Under the pieces are notes generated by a model that was not told the origin of the DNA, did no database searches, and saw only the letters and a program-made list of their open reading frames with translations. A program made the translations under genes and the position numbers. This document shows, piece by piece, positions 28,211 to 37,384 of a stretch of 64,000 nucleotides of DNA (within the stretch, counting starts at the first letter, position 1; every line of letters starts with the position of its first letter). This stretch comes from Bacteroidia bacterium 43-41. Its GTDB lineage: Bacteria > Bacteroidota > Bacteroidia > Bacteroidales > Dysgonomonadaceae. The stretch is taken from NCBI GenBank assembly GCA_001898165.1, contig MKTD01000066.1, positions 35,670 through 99,669 of the forward strand, given 5' to 3'.

Positions 28211-30082
28211 ATGGCAAATCCATTATTACAAATCGATACGCTAACCAAAAGCTTCGGCGACCGGGTGCTTTACCGCAATATCTCTTTCGGCATTGCCGAG
28301 GGCGACAAAATCGGCCTGATTGCCGGGAACGGAGCCGGAAAGACCTCATTGCTGAACATCATAGCCGGCAAAGAGCCTTGCGACGACGGACGGGTTGTTT
28401 TTCGAAACGATATCCGGTTTGCCTACCTGGAGCAATCGCCTCAGTTTGATCCGGAGCTCACGGTTCTGGAAGCTTGCTTCCAAACCGAAAACGAAGCTGT
28501 GAAAGTCATAGCACGGTATGAAGAGATTATGACATCTGCCGACCATCAGGGATTGGATGAAATTATGGTGAAAATGGATTTGTTGAAAGCATGGGATTAT
28601 GAACAGCGCATCAGGCAAGTTCTCAGTCAACTCAAGATCTTCCAACTCGACCAAAAAATCGGAGAGCTTTCAGGCGGACAAATCAAGCGGATAGCGTTGG
28701 CAAACACTCTTATCTCTGAGCCGGAACTGATTATGTTGGACGAGCCTACCAACCACCTCGACCTGGATATGGTGGAATGGCTGGAAAGCTACCTTTCCCG
28801 TTCGGGCATCAGCTTGCTGATGGTTACGCACGATCGCTATTTCCTCGACAGGGTATGTACCCAAATCATTGAAATAGACGATCGTCAAATCTACTCCTAC
28901 AAAGGCAATTATGCCTATTATCTGGAAAAGCGCGGTGAGCGTATCGCCATGCAGAATGCCGAAATAGACAGTGCGCAAAACATCTACCGCAAGGAACTCG
29001 ACTGGATGCGCCGACAGCCGCAAGCCCGTGCTACCAAAGCAAAATCGCGTATCGATGCGTTTTACGAACTGGAAGAAAAAGTAAAACAACGCCGACAGTC
29101 CGACGACATAAAACTATCGGCAAAAGGGTCGTATATCGGTAAAAAAATATTTGAAGCCAAACAGATTACCAAGAGCTTCGGCAACATCAAAATTACCAAC
29201 AACTTCAACTACATTTTCACCCGATACGAAAAAATGGGAATCATCGGCAACAACGGCACTGGCAAAACTACGTTTATAAAAATGCTGCTTGGGCTCGAAC
29301 AGCCCGATTCGGGAAACTTCGATATTGGAGAAACGGTGAATTTCGGATATTACAGCCAGGAAGGGTTGCAGTTTGATGAACAAACAAAGGTAATTGATGT
29401 AGTACAGAAAATAGCGGAAGTTATCGATCTGGGCAATGGGAACAAGCTCACGGCATCGCAGTTCCTGCAGCATTTTCTTTTCGTTCCGGCCAAACAACAC
29501 GATTATGTATATAAACTGAGCGGCGGTGAAAAACGCCGGTTGCATCTCTGTACCGTGCTCATTAAAAACCCCAACTTCCTGATTCTTGACGAGCCGACGA
29601 ATGATCTCGATATCGTTACGCTCAACATACTGGAAGAGTATCTCATCGGCTTCAAGGGTTGCCTTATCGTTATTTCGCACGACCGCTATTTTATGGACAA
29701 GGTGGTGGATCATCTGCTCTGTTTCCACGGTGACGCAGAGATACAGGATTTCCCGGGGAACTATACTCAATACCGCAATTGGAAATCGGTGGAAGAGAAA
29801 CGGATTGCCGGAGAGACAAAACCATCAAAACCGGACAAAACTGCCGAAAAGCCCAAACCGGCAGAGAAAACCAAACTCACGTTCAAGGAGAGGATAGAGT
29901 TCGAGAGGCTGGAAGCTGAAGTCCAACATCTTGAAACGGAAAAAGAACAATTAACGCAACAACTCTCATCGGGCAACCTGTCGCCGGAAGAGTTGATCTC
30001 AACCTCAAACCGCATCTCGGATATTGTCGGGCTGATCGATGAGAAAACCTTTCGCTGGCTCGAACTGAGCGAATTTGCCTAA
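28211..30082 (+). CDS. ABC-F family ATPase (Uup-like)
   Basis: Two Walker A/B sets ('GNGAGKTSLLN', 'GNNGTGKTTFIK'; 'MLDEPTNHLDLDM', 'ILDEPTNDLDIVT') and C-terminal coiled coil. Confidence 0.95.
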   Translation: MANPLLQIDTLTKSFGDRVLYRNISFGIAEGDKIGLIAGNGAGKTSLLNIIAGKEPCDDGRVVFRNDIRFAYLEQSPQFDPELTVLEACFQTENEAVKVIARYEEIMTSADHQGLDEIMVKMDLLKAWDYEQRIRQVLSQLKIFQLDQKIGELSGGQIKRIALANTLISEPELIMLDEPTNHLDLDMVEWLESYLSRSGISLLMVTHDRYFLDRVCTQIIEIDDRQIYSYKGNYAYYLEKRGERIAMQNAEIDSAQNIYRKELDWMRRQPQARATKAKSRIDAFYELEEKVKQRRQSDDIKLSAKGSYIGKKIFEAKQITKSFGNIKITNNFNYIFTRYEKMGIIGNNGTGKTTFIKMLLGLEQPDSGNFDIGETVNFGYYSQEGLQFDEQTKVIDVVQKIAEVIDLGNGNKLTASQFLQHFLFVPAKQHDYVYKLSGGEKRRLHLCTVLIKNPNFLILDEPTNDLDIVTLNILEEYLIGFKGCLIVISHDRYFMDKVVDHLLCFHGDAEIQDFPGNYTQYRNWKSVEEKRIAGETKPSKPDKTAEKPKPAEKTKLTFKERIEFERLEAEVQHLETEKEQLTQQLSSGNLSPEELISTSNRISDIVGLIDEKTFRWLELSEFA

Positions 30083-30100
30083 TTCTTTATGTAAAAGGAA

Positions 30101-31069
30101 ATGCTTACGCCCATAAGAAAAGAAAAAAATTTGTTTGCAGCAGAAATTCTTACTGCCGGTTATGCCGTAATCACCTCATTTATCGTCATAGCCCTCTGGA
30201 ACAAGCTGGATAATCCCGTTTCTTTTTTACAGGCGCGCATACTGATAGTCAGCGGTATTCTTTTGATCTATCTTGGCGCGTTCCTGTCTAAATTTGCACC
30301 GGCAACCTCCCTTGTCCGTATCCTCTTCTTTACAGGGCTCATCTCCTACTGGTACTCCGAAACTTACGCATTCAACAAAATATTCCGGAACTTGGATCAC
30401 ATCTTTGCTTCCGTTGAGTACTCCATCTTCGGATTTCAGCCGGCGCTGGCATTTTCGCAACATTTCCCATCCAAATGGATCAGCGAAGTGTTTTACATGG
30501 GGTATTCCTTCTATTTCCCCATGATGATGTTCATTATTTTATACTGTTATTTTTATCAAAGGGAGAAATTCAACAAGTTAACTTTTATATTCTTAGGGTC
30601 GTTTTTCCTCTATTATTTAATCTATATCTTTATTCCTGTTGCCGGTCCCCAATATTATTTTCCGGCCATAGGAACAGCAAATGCAGCAAACGGGATTTAT
30701 TCGGATATCGGCAATTATTTCTATTTCAATAACAAATTACTTCCCGGACCCGGCTATGGAAATGGATTATTCTATCGATGTGTCAATATGCTGCAAACAA
30801 TGGGAGAGCACCCTACCGGCGCATTCCCGAGTTCTCATGTAGGCATATCCACCATCCTGATGATATGGCTGAATAAAAACAATAAAAAGATTATGCTCAT
30901 TCTTTCTCCGTTATACCTTCTCCTCTGTGGGGCAACAGTTTACATAAAAGCACATTACCTGATTGATGTTTTCGCCGGTTGGATAAGCGCCTTTGCTTTT
31001 TACTGTTTGCTCGCGTTTTGCTTCGATAAAATCTGCAGCAACCGGTTTTATACCGGGACACGGACATAG
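30101..31069 (+). CDS. PAP2-superfamily membrane phosphatase
   Basis: 'GEHPTGAFPSSHVGIS' and 'KAHYLIDVFAGWISA' PAP2 motifs; multiple TMs. Confidence 0.88.
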   Translation: MLTPIRKEKNLFAAEILTAGYAVITSFIVIALWNKLDNPVSFLQARILIVSGILLIYLGAFLSKFAPATSLVRILFFTGLISYWYSETYAFNKIFRNLDHIFASVEYSIFGFQPALAFSQHFPSKWISEVFYMGYSFYFPMMMFIILYCYFYQREKFNKLTFIFLGSFFLYYLIYIFIPVAGPQYYFPAIGTANAANGIYSDIGNYFYFNNKLLPGPGYGNGLFYRCVNMLQTMGEHPTGAFPSSHVGISTILMIWLNKNNKKIMLILSPLYLLLCGATVYIKAHYLIDVFAGWISAFAFYCLLAFCFDKICSNRFYTGTRT

Positions 31070-31136
31070 TTATTTAGACATAATTTAAATTCCCATCTAC
31101 AGACAGGTTAAGCACCAAACCGGTTATTTAATTTTG

Positions 31137-31144
31137 TATCTTTG
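31137..31144 (+). promoter_or_regulatory. -7 box TATCTTTG upstream of rubrerythrin
   Basis: Exact TAnnTTTG match about 75 nt before ATG. Confidence 0.5.
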
Positions 31145-31217
31145 TAATGAGACTGCCATCAATCTCTCATAAATGCAACAATAAATTAGAATTTAACATT
31201 TTATAAAACGATCGATT

Positions 31218-31796
31218 ATGAAAAGTGTAAAAGGAACCCAAACAGAACAAAACCTGCTGAAATCTTTTGCAGGTGAATCCCAGGCAAGAATGCGTTATAC
31301 ATTCTTTGCAAAACAAGCCAAGGAAGAAGGATACGAACAAATTGCAGCAATTTTTCTGGAAACTGCGGATCAGGAAATGGTGCATGCAAAACGTATGTTT
31401 AAATACCTAGAAGGGGGGATGCTTGAAATTACAGCAGCATATCCGGCAGGAAAAATCGGCACTACGGCCGAAAACCTGGAAGCTGCCGCCCAAGGCGAAA
31501 ATGAAGAGTGGACAGGCCTTTATCCTCACTTTGCCGAAGTGGCCGAAGAAGAAGGATTCAAGGAGATAGCCACCATGTACCGCATGATTGCCAAGGCTGA
31601 AGCCACTCACGAAGAGCGGTATTTAAGATTGCTCGACCGTGTGAAAAACGGGACTGTGTTTGCCCGCGAAGAAGAAATCGAATGGTATTGCCGTCACTGC
31701 GGGTACGTGTTTACCGGCAAAAAACCACCAAAAAACTGCCCGGCCTGCCTGCATCCGCAAGCCTACTTCGAACCGAAAAACAGTACCTATTTTTAA
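31218..31796 (+). CDS. Rubrerythrin
   Basis: Ferritin-like diiron motifs and C-terminal rubredoxin-like 'YCRHCGYVFTGKKPPKNCPAC'. Confidence 0.96.
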   Translation: MKSVKGTQTEQNLLKSFAGESQARMRYTFFAKQAKEEGYEQIAAIFLETADQEMVHAKRMFKYLEGGMLEITAAYPAGKIGTTAENLEAAAQGENEEWTGLYPHFAEVAEEEGFKEIATMYRMIAKAEATHEERYLRLLDRVKNGTVFAREEEIEWYCRHCGYVFTGKKPPKNCPACLHPQAYFEPKNSTYF

Positions 31797-31800
31797 TAGG

Positions 31801-31828
31801 AAAAAGCGCTACTCGTAGCGCTTTTTTT
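31801..31828. terminator. Terminator hairpin between rubrerythrin and tRNA-Arg
   Basis: AAAAAGCGCTAC-TC-GTAGCGCTTTTTTT. Confidence 0.85.
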
Positions 31829-31829
31829 G

Positions 31830-31903
31830 TGACCCCGACAGGATTCAAACCTGTAACCTTCTGATCCGTAGTCAGATGCTCTATTCAGTTAAGCCACGGG
31901 GCC
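31830..31903 (-). tRNA. tRNA-Arg(ACG)
   Basis: Reverse complement GGCCCCGTGGCTTAACTGAATAGAGCATCTGACTACGGATCAGAAGGTTACAGGTTTGAATCCTGTCGGGGTCA folds as a cloverleaf; anticodon loop CTACGGA. Confidence 0.95.
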
Positions 31904-31995
31904 ATTGGTTTTGTAATTTTCGCCTGCAAAGTTAAATCAATTTTTAAAACTACACAAATGTTTTTATGTTTTATATTTGCAGAAAAATATATTCC

Positions 31996-32100
31996 ATGAA
32001 GAAAGTTTCGATATTAACCGCCTTATTTTTAGTTATATTCGTTGGAATGGCCTTTTCGCAACACAATCACCGAAATACCGGCATCAACGAAAAACATTAA
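31996..32100 (+). CDS. Short exported peptide ORF, possibly a truncated or frameshifted gene
   Basis: MKKVSILTALFLVIFVGMAFSQHNHRNTGINEKH*: clear signal-peptide-like start but only 34 aa. Confidence 0.35.
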   Translation: MKKVSILTALFLVIFVGMAFSQHNHRNTGINEKH

Positions 32101-32253
32101 GCCAAGCGTGGAATTCACTTTTTCACCCTGGCCCGGCTACAGTTTGGCTGTAGCATTCCAAAATCTCCCTTCCATGATGAGATACGGGTATCTTAATCAT
32201 ACACAAACTCAAAAAAAATTTAAGTTTCCAACCTTATTTTCGCCTAAAAACGC

Positions 32254-32284
32254 TTTGTTAATTACCTGAATTATTGTAACTTTG
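32254..32284 (+). promoter_or_regulatory. Promoter of rplM-rpsI (-33 TTTG / -7 TAACTTTG)
   Basis: TTTG at 32254-32257 and TAACTTTG at 32277-32284, 19-nt spacing. Confidence 0.6.
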
Positions 32285-32418
32285 CAGTCCGATTATTAAA
32301 ATTTATTACTTAAAAGTTTGATTTATAGCTTTTTATTTGCCATTTAGTCCCTTAGCCAGACAAAACGGGGAGCGAGAATCCGAACTTAATTTTATTAAAC
32401 GATTAAAAACAAGAAAAA

Positions 32419-32874
32419 GTGAATACGTTAAGTTATAAAACCATTTCCGTTAACAAAGAAACGGCTCAGAAAGAATGGGTTTTGGTTGATGCGAGCGGCC
32501 AATCGTTAGGACGGATCAGTTCTAAGGTGGCAAAATTGTTAAGAGGCAAATACAAACCAAGCTTTACTCCGCACGTAGATTGCGGCGATAATGTAATTAT
32601 CGTGAATGCCGATAAAGTTGAACTCACGGGTAATAAATGGACGGACAGGGTTTACTACCGTTACTCGGGCTATCCCGGCGGCCAAAAGACATCCTCTCCT
32701 GCCGACCTGATGAAAAAAAGCCCCGACAGGCTTTTCCGCAAAGTGATAAAAGGCATGTTGCCGAAAAACAAGCTCGGCGATGCCATTCTGAACAATCTCT
32801 ACGTGTATGCCGGGAACGAACATCCGCATCAAGCTCAAAAACCAAAACAAATAGATATTAATACACTCAAATAA
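32419..32874 (+). CDS. rplM: 50S ribosomal protein L13 (GTG start)
   Basis: 'WVLVDASGQSLGRISSKVAKLLRGKYKPSFTPHVDCGD', 'KGMLPKNKLG'. Confidence 0.97.
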   Translation: MNTLSYKTISVNKETAQKEWVLVDASGQSLGRISSKVAKLLRGKYKPSFTPHVDCGDNVIIVNADKVELTGNKWTDRVYYRYSGYPGGQKTSSPADLMKKSPDRLFRKVIKGMLPKNKLGDAILNNLYVYAGNEHPHQAQKPKQIDINTLK

Positions 32875-32878
32875 TAAG

Positions 32879-33265
32879 ATGGACGTAATAAATTCAATTG
32901 GAAGACGCAAAGCCGCTGTAGCTCGTGTATTCATGAGTGAAGGTTCAGGCAAGATCGTTATCAACAAACGCGAACTTGAACATTATTTTCCTTCATCCAT
33001 CCTGCAGTTCATCGTAAAACAACCGCTGAACAAGCTCAACGTGGCTGAAAAATACGATATCAAAATCAATCTGCAGGGCGGTGGCTACAAAGGACAATCG
33101 GAAGCAGCCAGACTGGCTATTTCACGCGCATTGGTAAAGTTAAACCCCGAAGACAAACCTGCTTTAAGAGCCGAAGGCTTTATGACTCGCGATCCCCGCA
33201 TTGTTGAACGTAAAAAACCAGGCCGTCCCGGAGCAAGGAAGAGATTCCAGTTCTCGAAACGTTAA
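32879..33265 (+). CDS. rpsI: 30S ribosomal protein S9
   Basis: 'SIGRRKAAVARV', C-terminal 'RDPRIVERKKPGRPGARKRFQFSKR'. Confidence 0.97.
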   Translation: MDVINSIGRRKAAVARVFMSEGSGKIVINKRELEHYFPSSILQFIVKQPLNKLNVAEKYDIKINLQGGGYKGQSEAARLAISRALVKLNPEDKPALRAEGFMTRDPRIVERKKPGRPGARKRFQFSKR

Positions 33266-33448
33266 TTTTTGGATATATTCACCGGATCTTTTGCCGGAAA
33301 AATATATAAGGATCGTGCAAAGCGGTTTCGCATAGTAACGTTTAGTATCTAAATTGTAAGGACATTGTCGGGGAAGATCACACCGGTAATTTACCTTACG
33401 GTTCGACTAAGAAAAAGAATGTAAACGAATAAAAAATCAAAACAAACA

Positions 33449-34309
33449 ATGGCAAAATTAGAATTTGACCAACTACTTGACGCCGGAGCGCACTTCGGCC
33501 ACCTGAAAAGGAAATGGAATCCGGCAATGGCTCCCTACATTTTTATGGAGCGCAACGGCATTCACATTATCGACCTTTACAAAACAATTGCAAAAACCGA
33601 AGAAGCCGGGACGGCTTTAAAACAAATTGCCAAATCCGGCAAAAAAATACTCTTCGTGGCTACTAAAAAACAGGCTAAACCGGTTATCGAAGAAAAAGCG
33701 CAAAGCATCAACATGCCTTACGTTATCGAACGTTGGCCGGGCGGCATGCTTACCAATTTTCCCACTATCCGCAAGGCGGTGAAGAAAATGAGCAATATCG
33801 ACAAGATGATCAAAGACGGGACGTTTGACACGTTGTCGAAACGCGAAAAACTGCAAATCACCCGTCAGCGCGCGAAACTCGAAAAGATGCTCGGTTCAAT
33901 CCAGGACCTCACCCGTTTGCCTTCGGCAATTTTCGTTGTTGATGTGATGAAAGAACAAATTGCTGTGAAAGAAGCCAACAAGCTTGGAATCCCCGTGTTC
34001 GGCATCGTTGACACCAACTCTGATCCGGGCGATATAGATTTCGTGATTCCCGCAAACGATGATGCGGCAAAAGCCGTTGACATGATCGTCGGGTATCTTT
34101 GCGAAGCAATAAAAGAGGGCTTAGACGAACGCAAGATTGAAAAAGCCGACGCCAGCGCAGCAGAAGATCAGGAAGAAGAAAGCGCAGCACCACGCAGGGA
34201 GAGGAAGTCGAAAGTAGCGAAAAGAGAACGCGTCAAGAAAGAAGACAAAGATGCCATCAATGCATCGGTTGTAAGCAAATACGCTAAAGACGCAGATGTT
34301 GAAGAATAA
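33449..34309 (+). CDS. rpsB: 30S ribosomal protein S2
   Basis: 'LLDAGAHFGHLKRKWNPAMAPYIF', 'WPGGMLTNFPTI', 'VDTNSDPGDIDFVIPANDDA'. Confidence 0.97.
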   Translation: MAKLEFDQLLDAGAHFGHLKRKWNPAMAPYIFMERNGIHIIDLYKTIAKTEEAGTALKQIAKSGKKILFVATKKQAKPVIEEKAQSINMPYVIERWPGGMLTNFPTIRKAVKKMSNIDKMIKDGTFDTLSKREKLQITRQRAKLEKMLGSIQDLTRLPSAIFVVDVMKEQIAVKEANKLGIPVFGIVDTNSDPGDIDFVIPANDDAAKAVDMIVGYLCEAIKEGLDERKIEKADASAAEDQEEESAAPRRERKSKVAKRERVKKEDKDAINASVVSKYAKDADVEE

Positions 34310-34396
34310 TACAGAGGACAGACATCTGCCAGCAAAGCGGTCCGATGTCTGCTCTCTGAAATCTAAAAAGGAAACAACTTAAAAAAACATAGAAAT

Positions 34397-35218
34397 ATGG
34401 CAGTTACAATGGCAGAAATCCAACATTTACGCAAAATGACAGGAGCGGGAATGATGGATTGTAAAAATGCGCTAAACGAAGCAAACGGCGACTTTGACAA
34501 AGCAGTAGAGATTATTCGTAAAAAAGGGCAGGCAGTTGCCGCCAAACGCGAAGATCGCGAAGCAAGCGAAGGTTGCGTGCTTGCAAAAACCCAAGGGAAC
34601 TATGCTGCGGTGGTAGCGTTGAAATGCGAAACAGATTTTGTAGCTAAAAACGAAGAATTCATCGCATTAACCCAACAGATTCTGGATGCAGCTATCGATC
34701 ATAAACCCGAAACATTGGAAGAGTTGCTGAACATCCAACTTTCTAACGGGACCATCTCCCAGTTAATTATGGATAAAATCGGCGCTACCGGAGAAAAAAT
34801 GGAATTGGGTTATTTCGAACACATTTCCGCCCCAACAGTGGTTTCGTATATCCATATGGGCAACAAACTGGCTACTATTGTCGGCTTCAACAAAGAAGGC
34901 GTGGCAAATAACGTGGCAAAAGACGTGGCCATGCAGGTAGCGGCAATGAATCCGATTTCGGTTACACCCGACACCATTCCGGCGGAAGTTAAAGAGAAAG
35001 AGCTGGAAATTGCACGCGAAAAAGCACGCGAAGCAGGAAAACCTGAAAACCTGTTGGACCGGATCGCCGAAGGCGCTTTGCAGAAATTCTACAAAGAGTC
35101 AACGCTGTTGCAACAAGAGTATGTAAAGGACAATAAACTGACCATTGATCAGTTCCTGAAACAAAACGACAAAGAGCTGACTGTAACCGTTTTCAAGCGT
35201 GTATCGCTGAACGTATAA
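34397..35218 (+). CDS. tsf: Elongation factor Ts
   Basis: 'LRKMTGAGMMDCKNALNEANGDFDKAVEIIRKKG', 'KCETDFVAKNEEF'. Confidence 0.97.
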   Translation: MAVTMAEIQHLRKMTGAGMMDCKNALNEANGDFDKAVEIIRKKGQAVAAKREDREASEGCVLAKTQGNYAAVVALKCETDFVAKNEEFIALTQQILDAAIDHKPETLEELLNIQLSNGTISQLIMDKIGATGEKMELGYFEHISAPTVVSYIHMGNKLATIVGFNKEGVANNVAKDVAMQVAAMNPISVTPDTIPAEVKEKELEIAREKAREAGKPENLLDRIAEGALQKFYKESTLLQQEYVKDNKLTIDQFLKQNDKELTVTVFKRVSLNV

Positions 35219-35237
35219 CAAGTTATTACGACCTCAT

Positions 35238-35270
35238 AAAAGCGCCTTGATTTCTCAAGGCGCTTTTTTT
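35238..35270 (+). terminator. Intrinsic terminator after tsf
   Basis: AAAAGCGCCTTGA-TTTC-TCAAGGCGCTTTTTTT. Confidence 0.88.
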
Positions 35271-35308
35271 CACCCTGTCCGGGCAAACGCGTTCCTCCTC
35301 TTCAATCA

Positions 35309-36217
35309 CTATTCAATGTTAACTGCCTCGAAATGGATTTTCTCAAAATTATATTTTAACTCTTTATTTCTAAACGCTTTAATATTAATGTCTCCGACAG
35401 TTACATCGTATCCGTCTTTCTTTAGTTGCCCGGTTATAGTATATGACCCGGAAGTCTCGTATTCAATCCAATCCTTATCATGAAGAGTAGGTGAGATATC
35501 GGGTTTACCGGCAAATTCCCGAAGCATTATATTATTTATCGCATTTTTTGTTGTGAATGAATATTCTCCGAGCGGAAGTTCATTTATGTTCTTCTCAGAG
35601 TTGAGAGTAAATCGGAAACCGTTATCGGTAAAAAATTCATAGCAAAACTTTTTTTGTGGAGTATTCAAATTTTCAATGGCACTGCCGCCTCTATTGAATA
35701 AAAGCCGGGTATTTTCATTTTGAAGCGTCAATAAGTTAGTAAAATAATTCCTGCATTCTATATCATTAAGAGCAGGGATATCCACTTTACCTTTTAAAAA
35801 GAATGGTTCCCGATTAGCAACTGTATTAATGAATAAATTCCCCTCAAATTCAAAATACAAAGCACCTGTTTTGTTATTGAAGCTATAGTTTGTTATTTGA
35901 AAATGATTATACGGATCAAAATAAGAAGATGTAAAAACTCCTTCGTCTCCCAAATACCAGATTTTATCAATGGCTCCGTTGTCTTTCAAGTAAAAATAAA
36001 GCGAAAACCTCTCAGCTCCCTTTCTGCGATAATTTATATGAATGTATAGATTATCGCAATTTTTGTTACACGAATTAAAAGAATCGAAGTGAAAATCATA
36101 GGTCTGGTTACCTTTGATAACCTGAACGGAACTATCACCTAAATCTTCCGGAACAGTTTTATCTTCACAATTTACGAATAGAAATACCAGCAGAAATAAA
36201 CTAAATATTTTTTTCAT
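35309..36217 (-). CDS. Hypothetical lipoprotein
   Basis: 302 aa; 'MKKIFSLFLLVFLFVNCEDK' lipoprotein signal; no family recognised. Confidence 0.7.
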   Translation of the reverse strand: MKKIFSLFLLVFLFVNCEDKTVPEDLGDSSVQVIKGNQTYDFHFDSFNSCNKNCDNLYIHINYRRKGAERFSLYFYLKDNGAIDKIWYLGDEGVFTSSYFDPYNHFQITNYSFNNKTGALYFEFEGNLFINTVANREPFFLKGKVDIPALNDIECRNYFTNLLTLQNENTRLLFNRGGSAIENLNTPQKKFCYEFFTDNGFRFTLNSEKNINELPLGEYSFTTKNAINNIMLREFAGKPDISPTLHDKDWIEYETSGSYTITGQLKKDGYDVTVGDINIKAFRNKELKYNFEKIHFEAVNIE

Positions 36218-36378
36218 AAAAATAAGAATTAAATTTACGGTTCCATGGCAAAGGAAACCCTTTACTTATTAAGATGTGAAAAGAAGAAAAACGCTGCATC
36301 AACTTGCGTTAAGAAATCCTAATAAATATTATTCACTCTATTCAAGTATCGTTATCCGATAACAAGGTAAGGGGCAGA

Positions 36379-37335
36379 TTACACCAGCTTTTCGATCTGT
36401 TTTTCCAGTTTAATCAGATCTTTGGTAAAGTTACGGATACCTTCGGCCAATTTTTCGGTAGCCATGGCATCCTCGTTCATCATCCACCGGAACGTTTTCT
36501 CATCAACGGTAATTTTCCCGATATCCATTTCCAGCGCTTTCTCCGCATCAAGCTTTTTCGCCAGTGTGCCTTCCGTTGCTTCCAGTTCTTTCAATAACGA
36601 TGGCGAGATAGTAAGCAGATCACAACCCGCCAATTCACAAATCTCACCGATATTTCGGAAACTCGCACCCATTACCTGAGTCGGATAGCCAAACTTCTTG
36701 TAATAATTGAAGATGCCGGTCACTGAAATCACTCCGGGATCCTCCGTTGCCGGAATTTCAGGTACTCCCCGGTCTTTTTTGTGCCAATCGAGAATCCTTC
36801 CCACAAACGGAGAGATCAACCGGACACCGGCTTCGGCGCAAGCAATGGCTTGCACCTGCGAGAAGAGCAACGTAAGGTTGCAATGTATTCCTTCCTTTTC
36901 CACGATTTCCGCGGCCTTTATCCCTTCCCAGGTAGAAGCAATTTTTACCAGGACCCGTTCGCGGGAAATTCCGGCAGACTCGTACAACCCAATAATTTCG
37001 CGGGCCTTGGCAACGGTCGCCTCGGTATCAAAAGACAAACGTGCATCTACTTCTGTTGAAGCTCTTCCGGGAACTATTTTCAGAATTTCCAATCCGAAAT
37101 TCACGGCTAATTTATCCATCGCTTTAGATAGCCGCTCCGATTTATCGGATGAGGACCTTCTGGCAAAATCGATCGCATCGTCAATCAGGTGCTTATACCT
37201 GGCATCTTGCGAAGCGGCATAGATTAAAGAAGGATTAGTGGTAGCATCAACAGGTTTATAAATTTCAATTGATGAAAAATCGCCCGTATCCGCAACCACC
37301 CGGGTATAAGTTTTTAGTTGCTCAAGCAGGTTCAT
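36379..37335 (-). CDS. tal: Transaldolase
   Basis: '[12 protein letters not shown]', '[16 protein letters not shown]', '[29 protein letters not shown]'. Confidence 0.96.
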   Translation of the reverse strand: MNLLEQLKTYTRVVADTGDFSSIEIYKPVDATTNPSLIYAASQDARYKHLIDDAIDFARRSSSDKSERLSKAMDKLAVNFGLEILKIVPGRASTEVDARLSFDTEATVAKAREIIGLYESAGISRERVLVKIASTWEGIKAAEIVEKEGIHCNLTLLFSQVQAIACAEAGVRLISPFVGRILDWHKKDRGVPEIPATEDPGVISVTGIFNYYKKFGYPTQVMGASFRNIGEICELAGCDLLTISPSLLKELEATEGTLAKKLDAEKALEMDIGKITVDEKTFRWMMNEDAMATEKLAEGIRNFTKDLIKLEKQIEKLV

Positions 37336-37384
37336 AATGTTGGAATATTAAATTTAACAATACATAATGTTGCATCACATCCGT

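Noticed and set aside
29114-29770. 218-aa minus-strand ORF opposite the ABC-F gene
   Set aside because: Antisense to conserved ATPase motifs; shadow ORF.
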